A stretch of 64,000 nt of DNA from positions 2,852,001 through 2,916,000 of the forward strand of contig NZ_JADOTY010000001.1 in the NCBI RefSeq assembly GCF_015751785.1. The letters run 5' to 3'. Every line of letters starts with the position of its first letter. Position 1 is the stretch's first letter. Origin of the DNA: Micromonospora vinacea. Lineage in GTDB: Bacteria; Actinomycetota; Actinomycetes; Mycobacteriales; Micromonosporaceae. Both the position numbers and the translations under genes were made by a program. Below, in pieces: positions 25,897 to 34,171 of the stretch. Below the pieces are notes generated by a model. The model was not told the origin of the DNA. It searched no databases and saw nothing but the letters and a program-made list of their open reading frames with translations.

Positions 25897-26228
25897 TGGA
25901 CACCACACAGTTACTGAAGGGCGTGCTTGACCTGGCCGTCCTGGCCGTGCTCCGGGAGGAGGACGGTTACGGTTACGACATCCTGCGCCGGCTACGCGAG
26001 GCCGGCCTGGAGGAGGTCGGCGACGCCTCGGTCTACGGGACGCTGCGCCGCCTCTTCGCCGCCGGCCTGCTCACCACCTACGTCGTGCCGAGCGAATCCG
26101 GGCCGCACCGCAAGTACTACTCACTCAACGCCGCGGGGCGCGACCAACTGACCCGCTCCGGCAAGATCTGGCGCTCGTTCGCCACCACAATGGACACGCT
26201 GCTCGACGATCGGGGGCTGGCGGCATGA
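25896..26228 (+). CDS. PadR-family transcriptional regulator
   Basis: A 110-aa winged-helix regulator: QLLKGVLDLAVLAVL, DGYGYDILRRL, SVYGTLRRLFAAGLL and the wing GPHRKYYSLNAAG. It has the short PadR-s2 form without a long C-terminal helix bundle. GTG 25896 is preferred because family members begin just before DTTQLLKG; an upstream in-frame GTG at 25887 would add MQC. No Shine-Dalgarno sequence is visible, so a leaderless mRNA is likely. Codon 6 is TTA (25911-25913), the only in-frame TTA I found in the window. The stop overlaps the next start (ATGA), which pairs it with a HAAS-type membrane gene. Confidence 0.92.
   Translation: MDTTQLLKGVLDLAVLAVLREEDGYGYDILRRLREAGLEEVGDASVYGTLRRLFAAGLLTTYVVPSESGPHRKYYSLNAAGRDQLTRSGKIWRSFATTMDTLLDDRGLAA
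25911..25913 (+). other. Rare TTA leucine codon in the padR-like gene
   Basis: In-frame TTA as codon 6 of the regulator. In high-GC actinobacteria this codon is read by tRNA-Leu(UAA), whose gene lies at 37538-37618. An early TTA in a regulator is the classical position for bldA-dependent control in Streptomyces; extending that to this organism is inference. Confidence 0.85.
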
Positions 26229-27226
26229 CCGTCACGGAGCAGGAGATCACCGACTACGTGGCGCGGGTCCGGGCCGCACTGGCCGACCTGCCGACCGGGC
26301 AACGCGACGAGCTGACCGAGGATCTCGCCGACCACCTCACCGAGGTCGCAGCCGAGTCCGAGGGCACCCTGCTCGAGCGGTTGGGCGAGCCCGAGACGTA
26401 CGCCGCCGAGTTGCGCGCCGCGGCCGGTGCCGCCTCGGGCGGTGGGCGCAATCTCGACCAGCGGGTGGCGAGCGCGATGGCCCAGGTCCGCGGCCGGCTG
26501 CGCACGCTCGACACCCGACTCGGCCCACCCCTGGGGTACGCGACGGCCAGCGACTTCCTCCGACTGTTGCGCCCGGCCTGGTGGGTGCTGCGCGGTTATC
26601 TGGCGGCGATGCTGGTCACCGTGGTCACCACCGGTGGCGAATTCGGGCTGCTGCCGAGGTTCGGCGGTGAACTGCTCGCCGGCCTGATCATGCTGATCGG
26701 CTTCGTGCTCGCCTCCATCTGGATCGGTCGCCGTTCGGCCCAGCTGACCGGTTGGCCGCGCTCGGCGGTGCAGGTCGGCAGTGCGGTGCTGGCAGTCTTC
26801 GCGTTCGCCGCCCTGATTCAGGCCGAGGACCGGATGCGCTACGGCTACTACGGCTACGACCAGACCTCGGTGGACAACCCGTACGACCGGATCACTGACG
26901 TCTTCGTCTACGACAGCGAGGGCCGCCTGGTGGAGAACGCCCGGCTCTTCGACCAGAACGGCAACCCGATCCGCCTCGGCTACCCGAATTGCGACGAGGC
27001 TCTCAACGTCGACGACAAGCCGGCGCTGCGGACGTACCCGTTCTGTCCGGGCGAGGCGCCCTTCGGGCCCCGAGGGCCGGGTGTGCCCGTCGCACCGCCG
27101 GAGCCGACCAGCATGCCGGAGCCGACCGGGACGCCGGAGCCGGCCGGGACGCCGACGCCGACCACGAGTCCGGCGAGCCCGACCGCGACGCCGAGTGGCG
27201 CACCGACCCCGACCCCGACCAGTTAG
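26225..27226 (+). CDS. HAAS-domain membrane protein paired with PadR
   Basis: A 333-aa protein. The N-terminus (EITDYVARVRAALADLPTGQRDELTEDLADHL) matches the HAAS/DUF1700-type helical domain found next to PadR regulators. Three or so hydrophobic helices follow: WWVLRGYLAAMLVTVV, LLAGLIMLIGFVLASI and VGSAVLAVFAFAALI. A tail of ~130 residues comes next and ends in a Pro/Thr-rich low-complexity stretch (from ~290). The tail (YYGYDQTSVDNPYDRITDVF) probably faces outside. The ATGA overlap indicates translational coupling to the regulator. Such pairs are thought to respond to envelope state; this is not shown here. Confidence 0.85.
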   Translation: MTVTEQEITDYVARVRAALADLPTGQRDELTEDLADHLTEVAAESEGTLLERLGEPETYAAELRAAAGAASGGGRNLDQRVASAMAQVRGRLRTLDTRLGPPLGYATASDFLRLLRPAWWVLRGYLAAMLVTVVTTGGEFGLLPRFGGELLAGLIMLIGFVLASIWIGRRSAQLTGWPRSAVQVGSAVLAVFAFAALIQAEDRMRYGYYGYDQTSVDNPYDRITDVFVYDSEGRLVENARLFDQNGNPIRLGYPNCDEALNVDDKPALRTYPFCPGEAPFGPRGPGVPVAPPEPTSMPEPTGTPEPAGTPTPTTSPASPTATPSGAPTPTPTS

Positions 27227-27354
27227 GCCGGTGTGAACTGGATCATGCGGGTGAAGCTGGGAAATGGCTGAACGGACGAGGCGAGCGGGACGGCACCGGA
27301 AATCAATGATCGTTACGGTGTCGTCTGCTCATCAACCCCTCGGAAGGAACCCCC

Positions 27355-27945
27355 GTGCCAGAGCAGGTCGCACCGCCCCCCGCGCCCGACGCCGCAACCC
27401 CTGAGCCGGCCGTCGAGACGCCGCAAGCGGCAGCGCCGCAGCAGGCCAAGCCGGAGTCGGCCGCCGAGACGCCGCAGCAGCCGGCCGAGTCGGAGTCGGC
27501 CGCCGAGACGCCGCAGGCCGCCGACCCGCTGCCGGCGGCCGAGCCGAAGGCGGAGAAGTCCGGCGGGAAGAAGGCCCTCGGCATCGTCGGTGCGATCCTC
27601 GCCGTCGTCGTCATCGCCGGCCTGAAGTTCGGCGTCGCCTCGGCGATCGGCAACTACTTCAACAAGGACGAGACCGCGGACGCCAAGACCGGCGACTGCA
27701 TCGCCGAGCTGCCCGAGGTCACCGGCACCGAGCAGGAGGAGGTCGACGGCGCCAAGGTCGTCGAATGCACCTCCACCGACGCGGCGTACAACGTGGTCGG
27801 TCGGGTGGACGGCCAGAGCGAGGCTCAGGCCAAGGCCGACACCACCTGCACCCAGTTCTTCAAGGAGGACGAGGAGGGGTACATCTTCTCCAGCATCGAG
27901 CCGGGCAAGACGGGCTACGTGCTCTGCCTGACCAAGAAGGTCTGA
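27355..27945 (+). CDS. Membrane-anchored protein with Ala/Pro/Glu-rich N-terminus
   Basis: A 196-aa protein. Residues ~1-72 are a low-complexity Ala/Pro/Glu region containing repeated AAETPQ units. One transmembrane helix follows (~76-96, KALGIVGAILAVVVIAGL). An extracellular domain of ~100 residues contains four Cys (GDCIAEL, VVECTS, DTTCTQF, VLCLTKK), spaced as in LppU/SCO3897-like proteins. GTG start with GGAAGGAA about 7 nt upstream. Function unknown. A strong terminator follows. Confidence 0.8.
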   Translation: MPEQVAPPPAPDAATPEPAVETPQAAAPQQAKPESAAETPQQPAESESAAETPQAADPLPAAEPKAEKSGGKKALGIVGAILAVVVIAGLKFGVASAIGNYFNKDETADAKTGDCIAELPEVTGTEQEEVDGAKVVECTSTDAAYNVVGRVDGQSEAQAKADTTCTQFFKEDEEGYIFSSIEPGKTGYVLCLTKKV

Positions 27946-27965
27946 CCACAGCGGTAGATCGGCAT

Positions 27966-27997
27966 CGACGGCGGCGGGAGCAGACCCGCCGCCGTCG
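27966..27997 (+). terminator. Hairpin terminator
   Basis: Perfect 13-bp GC-rich stem (27966-27978 with 27985-27997) and a 6-nt loop, 20 bp after the preceding stop. No T-tract. Confidence 0.75.
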
Positions 27998-28143
27998 GCG
28001 TACCCGGAGTCACCGGGGTGCGAACAGGAGGTGAATGCCACTGTTCCGGCGTCTTCCCGACGGCCCCGTGGCGTGGCAGGCTACCGGCACGTAGGACCAC
28101 TGGGCGACCAGCCAACGATGACTGACCGCTAGGAGGACGGCCC

Positions 28144-28830
28144 ATGGGCGAAATGGTGAGCTACCGCAGCAACGGGGGCACGAGCGAGGGGTATCTCGCG
28201 ATACCCGCCAGCGGCACGGCCAGCCCCGCCGTCATCGTCATCCAGGAATGGTGGGGCCTGGTCCCGCACATCCGGTCGGTGGCGGACCGGTTCGCCGAGG
28301 CCGGTTTCGTGGCCCTCGCCCCGGACTTCTACCACGGTGAGACGACAAGCGAGCCGGACGAGGCGCAGCGGCTCCTGCTGGCCATGCGGATGGACGAGGC
28401 GGCGAAGGACATCGCCGGAGCGGCCGACTATCTCGCCGGGCGACCCGAGGTCACCGGTAAGGTCGGTGCCGTAGGCTTCTGCGCCGGTGGCAGCCTGGCC
28501 CTCTGGTCGGCCACCATCTCCGAGCGGATCGTCGCCACCGCCGGTTTCTATCCGGTGCTCCCCTGGGAGTCGATGCGCCCCGACTGGGCCGACTACGCCG
28601 GCAAGGCCGCCGTCATCCACTGCTCCGAAGAGGACGGCACCTCGGCCGACGAGGGCGTACAGACCGCTCGTCGGGCGATCGAGGAGGCCGGCGGCGACTG
28701 CCACCTCTACGACTACCCGGGCACCTCGCACGCCTTCTTCAACGACGACCGGCCGGAGGCGTTCGACCAGCGCGCCGCCGCCAGCGCCTGGGCCCGCACC
28801 CTGGAACTCTTCCGGGCGAAGCTTGGCTGA
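28144..28830 (+). CDS. Dienelactone hydrolase family alpha/beta hydrolase
   Basis: A 228-aa cytoplasmic hydrolase. The nucleophile is C113 in GFCAGGS. The acid is probably D164 (EEDGT) and the base H196 (GTSHAFFN). VIQEWWGL near the N-terminus carries the conserved Glu that gates the Cys in dienelactone hydrolases. True substrate unknown; many bacterial members are general esterases. ATG with GAGGA upstream. Its stop overlaps the TTG start of the uracil-DNA glycosylase gene. Confidence 0.92.
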   Translation: MGEMVSYRSNGGTSEGYLAIPASGTASPAVIVIQEWWGLVPHIRSVADRFAEAGFVALAPDFYHGETTSEPDEAQRLLLAMRMDEAAKDIAGAADYLAGRPEVTGKVGAVGFCAGGSLALWSATISERIVATAGFYPVLPWESMRPDWADYAGKAAVIHCSEEDGTSADEGVQTARRAIEEAGGDCHLYDYPGTSHAFFNDDRPEAFDQRAAASAWARTLELFRAKLG

Positions 28831-29563
28831 GACGCGTACCCCGGAACAGGTGGTCGCCCGCGCAGCGCGGGCGACCGACCTGGCCGACCTCGACGCGGCG
28901 GTGAGCGACTGTTTCGCCTGCCCACGGCTGGTCGAATGGCGGGAGGAGGTCGCCCGCACCCGGCGGGCCGCCTTCCGCGACCAGGAGTACTGGGGTCGGC
29001 CGGTGCCGGGGTTCGGCACCGGTGACGCCCGGATCGCCATCCTCGGGCTGGCGCCCGCCGCGCACGGTGGCAACCGCACCGGCCGGATCTTCACCGGTGA
29101 CCGGTCGGGTGACGTGTTGTTCGCCGCGCTGCACCGGGCCGGGCTGGCCAACCAGCCGACCAGCGTCGCCGCCGACGACGGGCTGACAGTGCGGGACCTG
29201 CGGGTCTTCTCGGCCGTCCGGTGTGCGCCTCCGGACAACAAGCCGACCCCTGCGGAACGGGACACCTGCGCACCCTGGCTGCACCGCGAGGTCGCGCTGA
29301 TCCGGCCCACGCTGCGGGTCGTCGTCGCGCTGGGCGCGTTCGCCTGGGCGGCGTGGTGGCCGGTGCTCCGGGCGGTGTACGGGCAGCGCCCGCCCAGCCC
29401 GCGACCGGCGTTCGGTCATGGGGCACACTGGTCCGGCACGAACGCTCCGGACGTGCTCGGCTGCTACCACGTCAGTCAGCAGAACACCTTCACGGGGCGG
29501 TTGACACCAGGGATGTTGGACGACGTCTTCGGCCAGGCTAAACAGCTGGCCGGAGTGGACTGA
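28823..29563 (+). CDS. Family 5 (UDGb) uracil-DNA glycosylase
   Basis: Removes uracil and other deaminated bases from DNA. A 246-aa protein with the UDGb active-site motif [19 protein letters not shown] (from ~75) and the C-terminal [10 protein letters not shown] loop. Four cysteines (C30, C33, C134, C149) are placed for the [4Fe-4S] cluster of this family. TTG 28823 is taken as start because it overlaps the upstream stop; GTG 28850 is the alternative. The motif has Ala rather than Asp at the position that activates water in family 1, as is normal for family 5. Confidence 0.92.
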   Translation: MAETRTPEQVVARAARATDLADLDAAVSDCFACPRLVEWREEVARTRRAAFRDQEYWGRPVPGFGTGDARIAILGLAPAAHGGNRTGRIFTGDRSGDVLFAALHRAGLANQPTSVAADDGLTVRDLRVFSAVRCAPPDNKPTPAERDTCAPWLHREVALIRPTLRVVVALGAFAWAAWWPVLRAVYGQRPPSPRPAFGHGAHWSGTNAPDVLGCYHVSQQNTFTGRLTPGMLDDVFGQAKQLAGVD

Positions 29564-29585
29564 GACGACGCGTGGGGTGGTGGCG

Positions 29586-30371
29586 ATGACAGACGGAACA
29601 CGCCCGCCCACACCGGCAGCATCCGCCGAGCCGGGTGTGCTGCCTCCGGTGCTCGGCCTGCTCCGCCGATGGTGGCCGGTCGGTGTGGTCGCCGCCCTGC
29701 TCGCCGGTGCCGCGCTGGCGTCCGCCCACTCGTCGATCGGGGCCAGTCGGATCCCGCCGGCGGCGGACAACGTTCCGTGGGTTCCCGAGTACCCGACCGT
29801 CGAGCCGTCACCGTCCATCCCGATCGAGCCACGTGACGCCGGCGAGGCCACTCAGGCGCACATTCCGCAGTGGGTCGGCACGGTGGCGGTGGTCCTGCTC
29901 GGGCTGGCCATCCTCGCCGCGCTCGGCTACCTCAGCTGGGTCCTGATCCGGGGCGCGCTGCGCCGCACCACCCGGGCGGTGCCGGCGCAGCGGGCCCGTC
30001 GCACCGCCGAGGGCACCGCCCGCGAGGTGGTGGCCGCCCTCGACGCCGGCCTGGTGGAGCTCGACGACCGGGACACCGACCCCCGGGTGGCGGTGATCGC
30101 CTGCTGGGTGCGTCTGGAGGAGACCGCCGCCGCGGCCGGCGTGCCGAGGCTCGCCGGGGACACCCCCACCGACCTGGTCAGCCGGCTGTTGCAGGGTGAT
30201 CCGGAGGCGGGCGTGCCGGCCATCGCCAGCACCGACGTGCTGGCGGAGTTCGCGCACGTCTACCGGGAGGCCCGGTACGCCACCCACCCGGTGGGTGAAC
30301 GCACCCGGGACCAGGCCCGCGCCGCGCTCGGCCGACTGCGCGGAGAGCTCACCGCGGTGGTGACCTCATGA
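29586..30371 (+). CDS. DUF4129-domain membrane protein
   Basis: A 261-aa protein: an N-terminal transmembrane helix (~27-47), an extracellular Pro-rich loop, a second helix (~96-120, VAVVLLGLAILAALGYLSWVL), and a C-terminal cytoplasmic DUF4129 domain (AREVVAALDAGLVEL, VAVIACWVRLEE, FAHVYREARYATHPV). ATG 29586 is preferred over the in-frame GTG at 29577. It is the first gene of a five-gene operon with MoxR and DUF58 proteins. Its stop overlaps the next start (ATGA). DUF4129 proteins accompany transglutaminase-like/MoxR systems in actinobacteria. Confidence 0.86.
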   Translation: MTDGTRPPTPAASAEPGVLPPVLGLLRRWWPVGVVAALLAGAALASAHSSIGASRIPPAADNVPWVPEYPTVEPSPSIPIEPRDAGEATQAHIPQWVGTVAVVLLGLAILAALGYLSWVLIRGALRRTTRAVPAQRARRTAEGTAREVVAALDAGLVELDDRDTDPRVAVIACWVRLEETAAAAGVPRLAGDTPTDLVSRLLQGDPEAGVPAIASTDVLAEFAHVYREARYATHPVGERTRDQARAALGRLRGELTAVVTS

Positions 30372-30952
30372 GCAGCACCAGCATCGACGATCTGCTCGCG
30401 TTCGAGGAGGAGGCGGCGCCTGTCGGTCCGCAGGCGCGCGCCTCCCGGTGGCGTCCGGTGCTGCGCTCCCTCGCGTGGGCGGCCGCATTGGTCGCGGTCC
30501 TGCTCGTCGGCCTCCGCGCGGTGGGCCTCCAGGTCTCGTTGCCCGTACTGATCGCCGGGGTGCTCGCCGTGCTGGCGGTGCGCCGGGTCACCGCCCTGCT
30601 CGCGCCGCCGCCACCCCCGCCGGGTGGTGGTCGGGTCGGCACGGGCGAGGAGGACGGCAGCTACAACTGGGATGCCCGGGACGCGCTGCGGAGCGCGATC
30701 AACCGGTGGGAATGGCCCCTGGACTGGTCCTCGACCCGTCCCGAACGGTTCAGCGGCACGGTCCTGCCCCGGATCGGTGAGCTGGCCGACGAGCGGATGC
30801 GGCTGAAACACGGCGTCACCCGTGAGTTGGATCCCGCCCGCGCTCGCGTCCTGCTGGGTGACCGCCTGTGGACGTTCCTGGAGACCCCGCCTCGCCGCAC
30901 CCCGTCGCCGCGCGAACTCGCGGTGATCGTCGCCGAACTGGAGAGCATCTGA
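30368..30952 (+). CDS. Membrane protein of MoxR/DUF58 operon, unknown function
   Basis: A 194-aa protein with two closely spaced hydrophobic helices (~35-52 and ~57-78), a Pro run (APPPPPPGGG), and a cytoplasmic helical region with RDALRSAINRWEWPLDW. No catalytic motif is seen. It starts inside the previous stop (ATGA) and its own stop overlaps the moxR start (TGATG), so it is translationally locked into the operon. Confidence 0.82.
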   Translation: MSSTSIDDLLAFEEEAAPVGPQARASRWRPVLRSLAWAAALVAVLLVGLRAVGLQVSLPVLIAGVLAVLAVRRVTALLAPPPPPPGGGRVGTGEEDGSYNWDARDALRSAINRWEWPLDWSSTRPERFSGTVLPRIGELADERMRLKHGVTRELDPARARVLLGDRLWTFLETPPRRTPSPRELAVIVAELESI

Positions 30953-31959
30953 TGAACGACGTCGACCGGAGCATTGCCCCCGCCGAGGTCGGGCAGCTGG
31001 CTCGGGCGGTCCTGGACGCGGTCGGCACGGTCGTGGTCGGCAAGCGGGACGCGTTGGAGCTGGTCCTCGCCGGCATCCTCGCGGGCGGACACGTCCTCCT
31101 GGAGGACCTGCCAGGGCTTGGTAAGACGCTGACCGCCCGCTCGTTCGCCCAGGCCCTCGGGTTGGACTTCCGTCGGTTGCAGTTCACCCCCGACCTGCTT
31201 CCCGCCGACGTCACCGGTTCCTTCCTCTACGACCAGCGCAACGGCGACTTCACCTTCCGGGCCGGCCCGGTCTTCACCAACCTGCTCCTCGCCGACGAGA
31301 TCAACCGGACACCGCCGAAGACCCAGTCCGCGCTCCTGGAGGCGATGCAGGAGAAGCAGGTGTCGGTGGAGGGGGTCACCTACAAGCTGGACGAGCCGTT
31401 CCACGTGCTGGCCACCGCCAACCCCATCGAGTACGAGGGCACCTACCCGCTGCCCGAGGCGCAGCTGGACCGGTTCCTGCTGCGGGTCTCGTTCGGCTAC
31501 CCCCAGCACGAGGAGGAGTGGGAGGTGCTGCGCCGTCGGATGAGCCGTCGCCGGGAGGAGGCGGACATCAAGGCGGTGGTCGACGCGGCGACGCTGCGGG
31601 CCATGCAGGCCGCCCTGGAGGACGTGGTGGTGGAGGACTCCATCGGCCGCTACATCGTGTCGCTCACGGCGGCCACCCGGGAGCACCCGTCGGTGCTGGT
31701 CGGAGCCTCACCTCGCGGTTCGCTGGCGCTGTTGCTGCTGGCCCGGGTCCGCGCGGTGTTCGGCGGGCGGGACTACGTGGTGCCGGAGGACGTCAAGTCG
31801 GTGGCGGCGCCCGCCCTGGCGCACCGGATCACCCTGCGCCCGGAGATGTGGTTGCGCCGGGTCGACCCGGCGTTCGTGGTGGGCGAGGTGCTGGAGGCGA
31901 CTCCCGCTCCGGCCAGTGGCGCCCTGCCCAGCTACGCCGCCGGCGGGCCCCGGCACTGA
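30952..31959 (+). CDS. MoxR-family AAA+ ATPase
   Basis: A 335-aa ATPase of the MoxR group, chaperone-like proteins that work with VWA or DUF58 partners. Walker A is EDLPGLGKT (~51-59), Walker B is LLADEINR (D115, E116), sensor 1 is VLATANPIEYEGTYPLPEAQLDRF, and ASPRGS is in the lid (sensor 2). The TGATG overlap with the upstream gene and the same overlap with the DUF58 gene downstream point to fixed stoichiometry of the operon products. Confidence 0.94.
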   Translation: MNDVDRSIAPAEVGQLARAVLDAVGTVVVGKRDALELVLAGILAGGHVLLEDLPGLGKTLTARSFAQALGLDFRRLQFTPDLLPADVTGSFLYDQRNGDFTFRAGPVFTNLLLADEINRTPPKTQSALLEAMQEKQVSVEGVTYKLDEPFHVLATANPIEYEGTYPLPEAQLDRFLLRVSFGYPQHEEEWEVLRRRMSRRREEADIKAVVDAATLRAMQAALEDVVVEDSIGRYIVSLTAATREHPSVLVGASPRGSLALLLLARVRAVFGGRDYVVPEDVKSVAAPALAHRITLRPEMWLRRVDPAFVVGEVLEATPAPASGALPSYAAGGPRH

Positions 31960-33401
31960 TGACCGGACCGACAGTGCCGAGGGCCACCGAAGCGGAACCG
32001 GCTGCCGGCTGGGCGCCCACCCCGGCGCTCGGCCGCGCGGTGCTGCTCGCCGGCCTGCTGCTGGTGGCCGGCGTGCTGCTGGGTCGGGTGGACCTGGTCG
32101 TGCTCGCCGCGCCGTTCGCGCTGGGCACCGCGTACGCGCTGCGTCGACGGCCCACGGCCCTGCCCGAGGTGTGGATCAGCCAGGGTGACGGCGGGCCGCT
32201 GGTCGAGGGCGGTGACGTGACGGCGGCGGTGAGCGTCGGCAACCTGGACACTGTCGACTACGACCTGGTGGTGATGCGTTCCCGCGTGTCGCCGTGGCTG
32301 CGGATCGACCGGGCCGGCTTCGCCCGAGACGAGGCCGTCGACGACGGAGCGACAGGCACCCTCCCGGCGACCGGTGCGGCGGCTGCGGGCAGCGGCGGAC
32401 GTCGTTCCGTCGCGGACCGGCCGTTCGTGACCTCGGCGCCGATCGGTGCCGCAGTCGACCTGGAGTTGGCCGGCAAGGCTCTGCGCTGGGGCCGGCACCC
32501 GATCGGCCCCGCCGGTGCCCGGGCCGCCGCGGCGGGCGGTCTGCTGGTCTCCCGGGCGGTGATCATCGAGCCGGTCCGGGTGCGGGTGTACCCGCGTACC
32601 GAGCCGTTCGAGGCGGTGGAGGCGATGCCCCGCGCCGCCGGCCTGGTCGGGGCGCACCACTCCCGCCGGCCCGGCGAGGGCGGCGAGTTGGCCGGCGTAC
32701 GGGTGTTCGCCCCCGGCGACCGGTTGCGCCGGATCGACTGGCGGGTCTCGTTGCGGGCCCGGCAACTGCACGTGGCGGCCACCCTCTCCGACCGGGACGC
32801 GGAGGTGGTGGTGCTGCTCGACGTGCTCGCCGAGGCGGGCCGCTCCGGTGGGGTGGACGGCGCCGCGTCGGTGCTGGACACCACCGTCCGGGCCACCGCA
32901 GCCATCGCCGAGCACTACCTGCACCGGGGTGATCGGGTCTCACTGCTGGAGTACGGGCCGGGAGCCCGCCGGCTCCGGCCGGCCGCGGGGCGGCGGCAGT
33001 ACCTGACCGTCCTGGAGTGGCTGCTCGACGTCCGGGTGCACGCGTCCGCGCACGAGCCGTACGACCAGGTTTTCGGCCCGCAGTTGCTCTCCTCGGACGC
33101 GTTGGTGGTGGTGCTCACCCCGTTGCTGGACGAACGGTCGGCGCAGATGCTCGCCCGGTTGGCCCGCGGTGGGCGGTTCGTGGTGGCGGTCGACACGTTG
33201 CCGACCGACCTGGCGTCGCCGAAGGACCGGGGTTGGGCCGAGGTGGCGTACCGGCTGTGGCGCCTGGATCGGGAGATCATGATCGGGCAGCTCCGGGAGC
33301 ACGGCGTGCCGGTGGTGCGTTGGGCCGGCGCCGGCAGCCTGGACCTGGTGCTGCGGGACGTGGCCCGCTTGGCGTCGGCCCCAAGGGTGGGTGGCCGGTG
33401 A
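31959..33401 (+). CDS. DUF58-domain membrane protein
   Basis: A 480-aa protein. Two N-terminal hydrophobic helices (~25-60) are followed by a beta-rich region with an Ala/Gly loop (~125-145). The DUF58 core has EGGELAGVRVFAPGDRLRRI and WRVSLRARQLHVA, and a VWA-like part follows (AEVVVLLDV, with the acidic Asp of a MIDAS-like site). DUF58 proteins are the usual partners of MoxR ATPases. The stop (33399-33401) overlaps the first GTG of a direct repeat (GTGA). Confidence 0.9.
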   Translation: MTGPTVPRATEAEPAAGWAPTPALGRAVLLAGLLLVAGVLLGRVDLVVLAAPFALGTAYALRRRPTALPEVWISQGDGGPLVEGGDVTAAVSVGNLDTVDYDLVVMRSRVSPWLRIDRAGFARDEAVDDGATGTLPATGAAAAGSGGRRSVADRPFVTSAPIGAAVDLELAGKALRWGRHPIGPAGARAAAAGGLLVSRAVIIEPVRVRVYPRTEPFEAVEAMPRAAGLVGAHHSRRPGEGGELAGVRVFAPGDRLRRIDWRVSLRARQLHVAATLSDRDAEVVVLLDVLAEAGRSGGVDGAASVLDTTVRATAAIAEHYLHRGDRVSLLEYGPGARRLRPAAGRRQYLTVLEWLLDVRVHASAHEPYDQVFGPQLLSSDALVVVLTPLLDERSAQMLARLARGGRFVVAVDTLPTDLASPKDRGWAEVAYRLWRLDREIMIGQLREHGVPVVRWAGAGSLDLVLRDVARLASAPRVGGR

Positions 33402-33448
33402 GCGCGAGGAGTGAGCTTGCGAGCCCCGCAGTCGCGAACGAAAGGCGG
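33397..33448. repeat. 52-bp direct repeat, copy 1
   Basis: Starts in the last codons of the DUF58 gene. A second copy begins 55 bp later with a single mismatch (A/G). The copy contains GAGGAG and opens a small frame from GTG 33398 that reads SARSELASPAVAN and stops at 33469. From memory, the same peptide string occurs at many loci in Micromonosporaceae; I cannot verify that here. Confidence 0.92.
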
Positions 33449-33451
33449 CGC

Positions 33452-33503
33452 GGTGAGCGCGAGGAGTGAGCTTGCGAGCCCCGCAGTCGCGAACGGAAGG
33501 CGG
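33452..33503. repeat. 52-bp direct repeat, copy 2
   Basis: Second copy of the 52-bp repeat. Its GTG (33453) opens a 19-codon frame that again begins SARSELASPAVAN and ends at 33512. That stop overlaps the GTG start (33509) of the following membrane gene. The two copies replace what would otherwise be a direct DUF58-to-membrane-gene junction. Confidence 0.92.
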
Positions 33504-33508
33504 GTGCG

Positions 33509-34069
33509 GTGAACACCGTCGTGGAGCGGGTTCGGGCGGCGCAGTACGCCATCGCTCGGGTCAGTGTGGCCCCGCTGCTGGTCCGGGCCGCGATCTTCGT
33601 CATCGTCCTTGCCGGGTTCGCCCTGGCCTTTCCGTCTGAGGTGCTCTCCGGCCGGCCGATCCTCTTCCTGGCGGTTGCCGCACTGTTGCCCGCTATCGGT
33701 CCGCGTCGGATCTGGGCGACCTTCACGGCGTTGGTAACTGTCGGCGGTTGGCTGCTCGCCACCGACGGGTACGGCCGTCCGGTGGCCCTGTGGCGGCTGC
33801 TCGCCGTCGCGGCCCTGCTCTACCTGGCTCACACCCTCTGCGCGCTGGCCGCCCTGTTGCCCTACGACGCGGCGGTGGACCCCGACCTGATCAGCCGTTG
33901 GTTGGTGCGGTCGGGCGCCGTGTTGTTGGGTGCCGCCGTACTCGGCGTGCTGTTGTTGCAGGCGGCGGGGACGGGTGGGGGAGCCGGACACCAGTGGGTG
34001 ACAGTGCTGGGGCTGCTGGTGGCGGTGGCGATGGCAGCGTTGCTGGGCTGGCTGCTGCGACGCCGGTGA
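33509..34069 (+). CDS. Polytopic membrane protein closing the MoxR/DUF58 operon
   Basis: A 186-aa protein with about five hydrophobic helices (first ~24-40, last ~160-180) and an Arg-rich C-terminus. No motif recognised. GTG 33509 overlaps the stop of the repeat-borne mini-ORF (GTGA). Position in the operon suggests a membrane partner of the DUF58/MoxR pair. Confidence 0.8.
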   Translation: MNTVVERVRAAQYAIARVSVAPLLVRAAIFVIVLAGFALAFPSEVLSGRPILFLAVAALLPAIGPRRIWATFTALVTVGGWLLATDGYGRPVALWRLLAVAALLYLAHTLCALAALLPYDAAVDPDLISRWLVRSGAVLLGAAVLGVLLLQAAGTGGGAGHQWVTVLGLLVAVAMAALLGWLLRRR

Positions 34070-34171
34070 CCAGTGCGATCTGAGGGTTACGCAGGTCACA
34101 TGGGTTGTGCTCCGTCACAGATGGGGGGCGCGAGCGGGATTACCTGAGCCGGCCGGGGAAAGATAGACAAC

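Noticed and set aside
34091..34122. Possible Rex or CRP operator upstream of the NDH-2 gene (TGTG and CACA half-sites)
   Set aside because: The TGTG-CACA spacing is 6 nt instead of the 8 nt of TGTGA-N6-TCACA sites, and the second arrangement is inverted. Not a convincing match.
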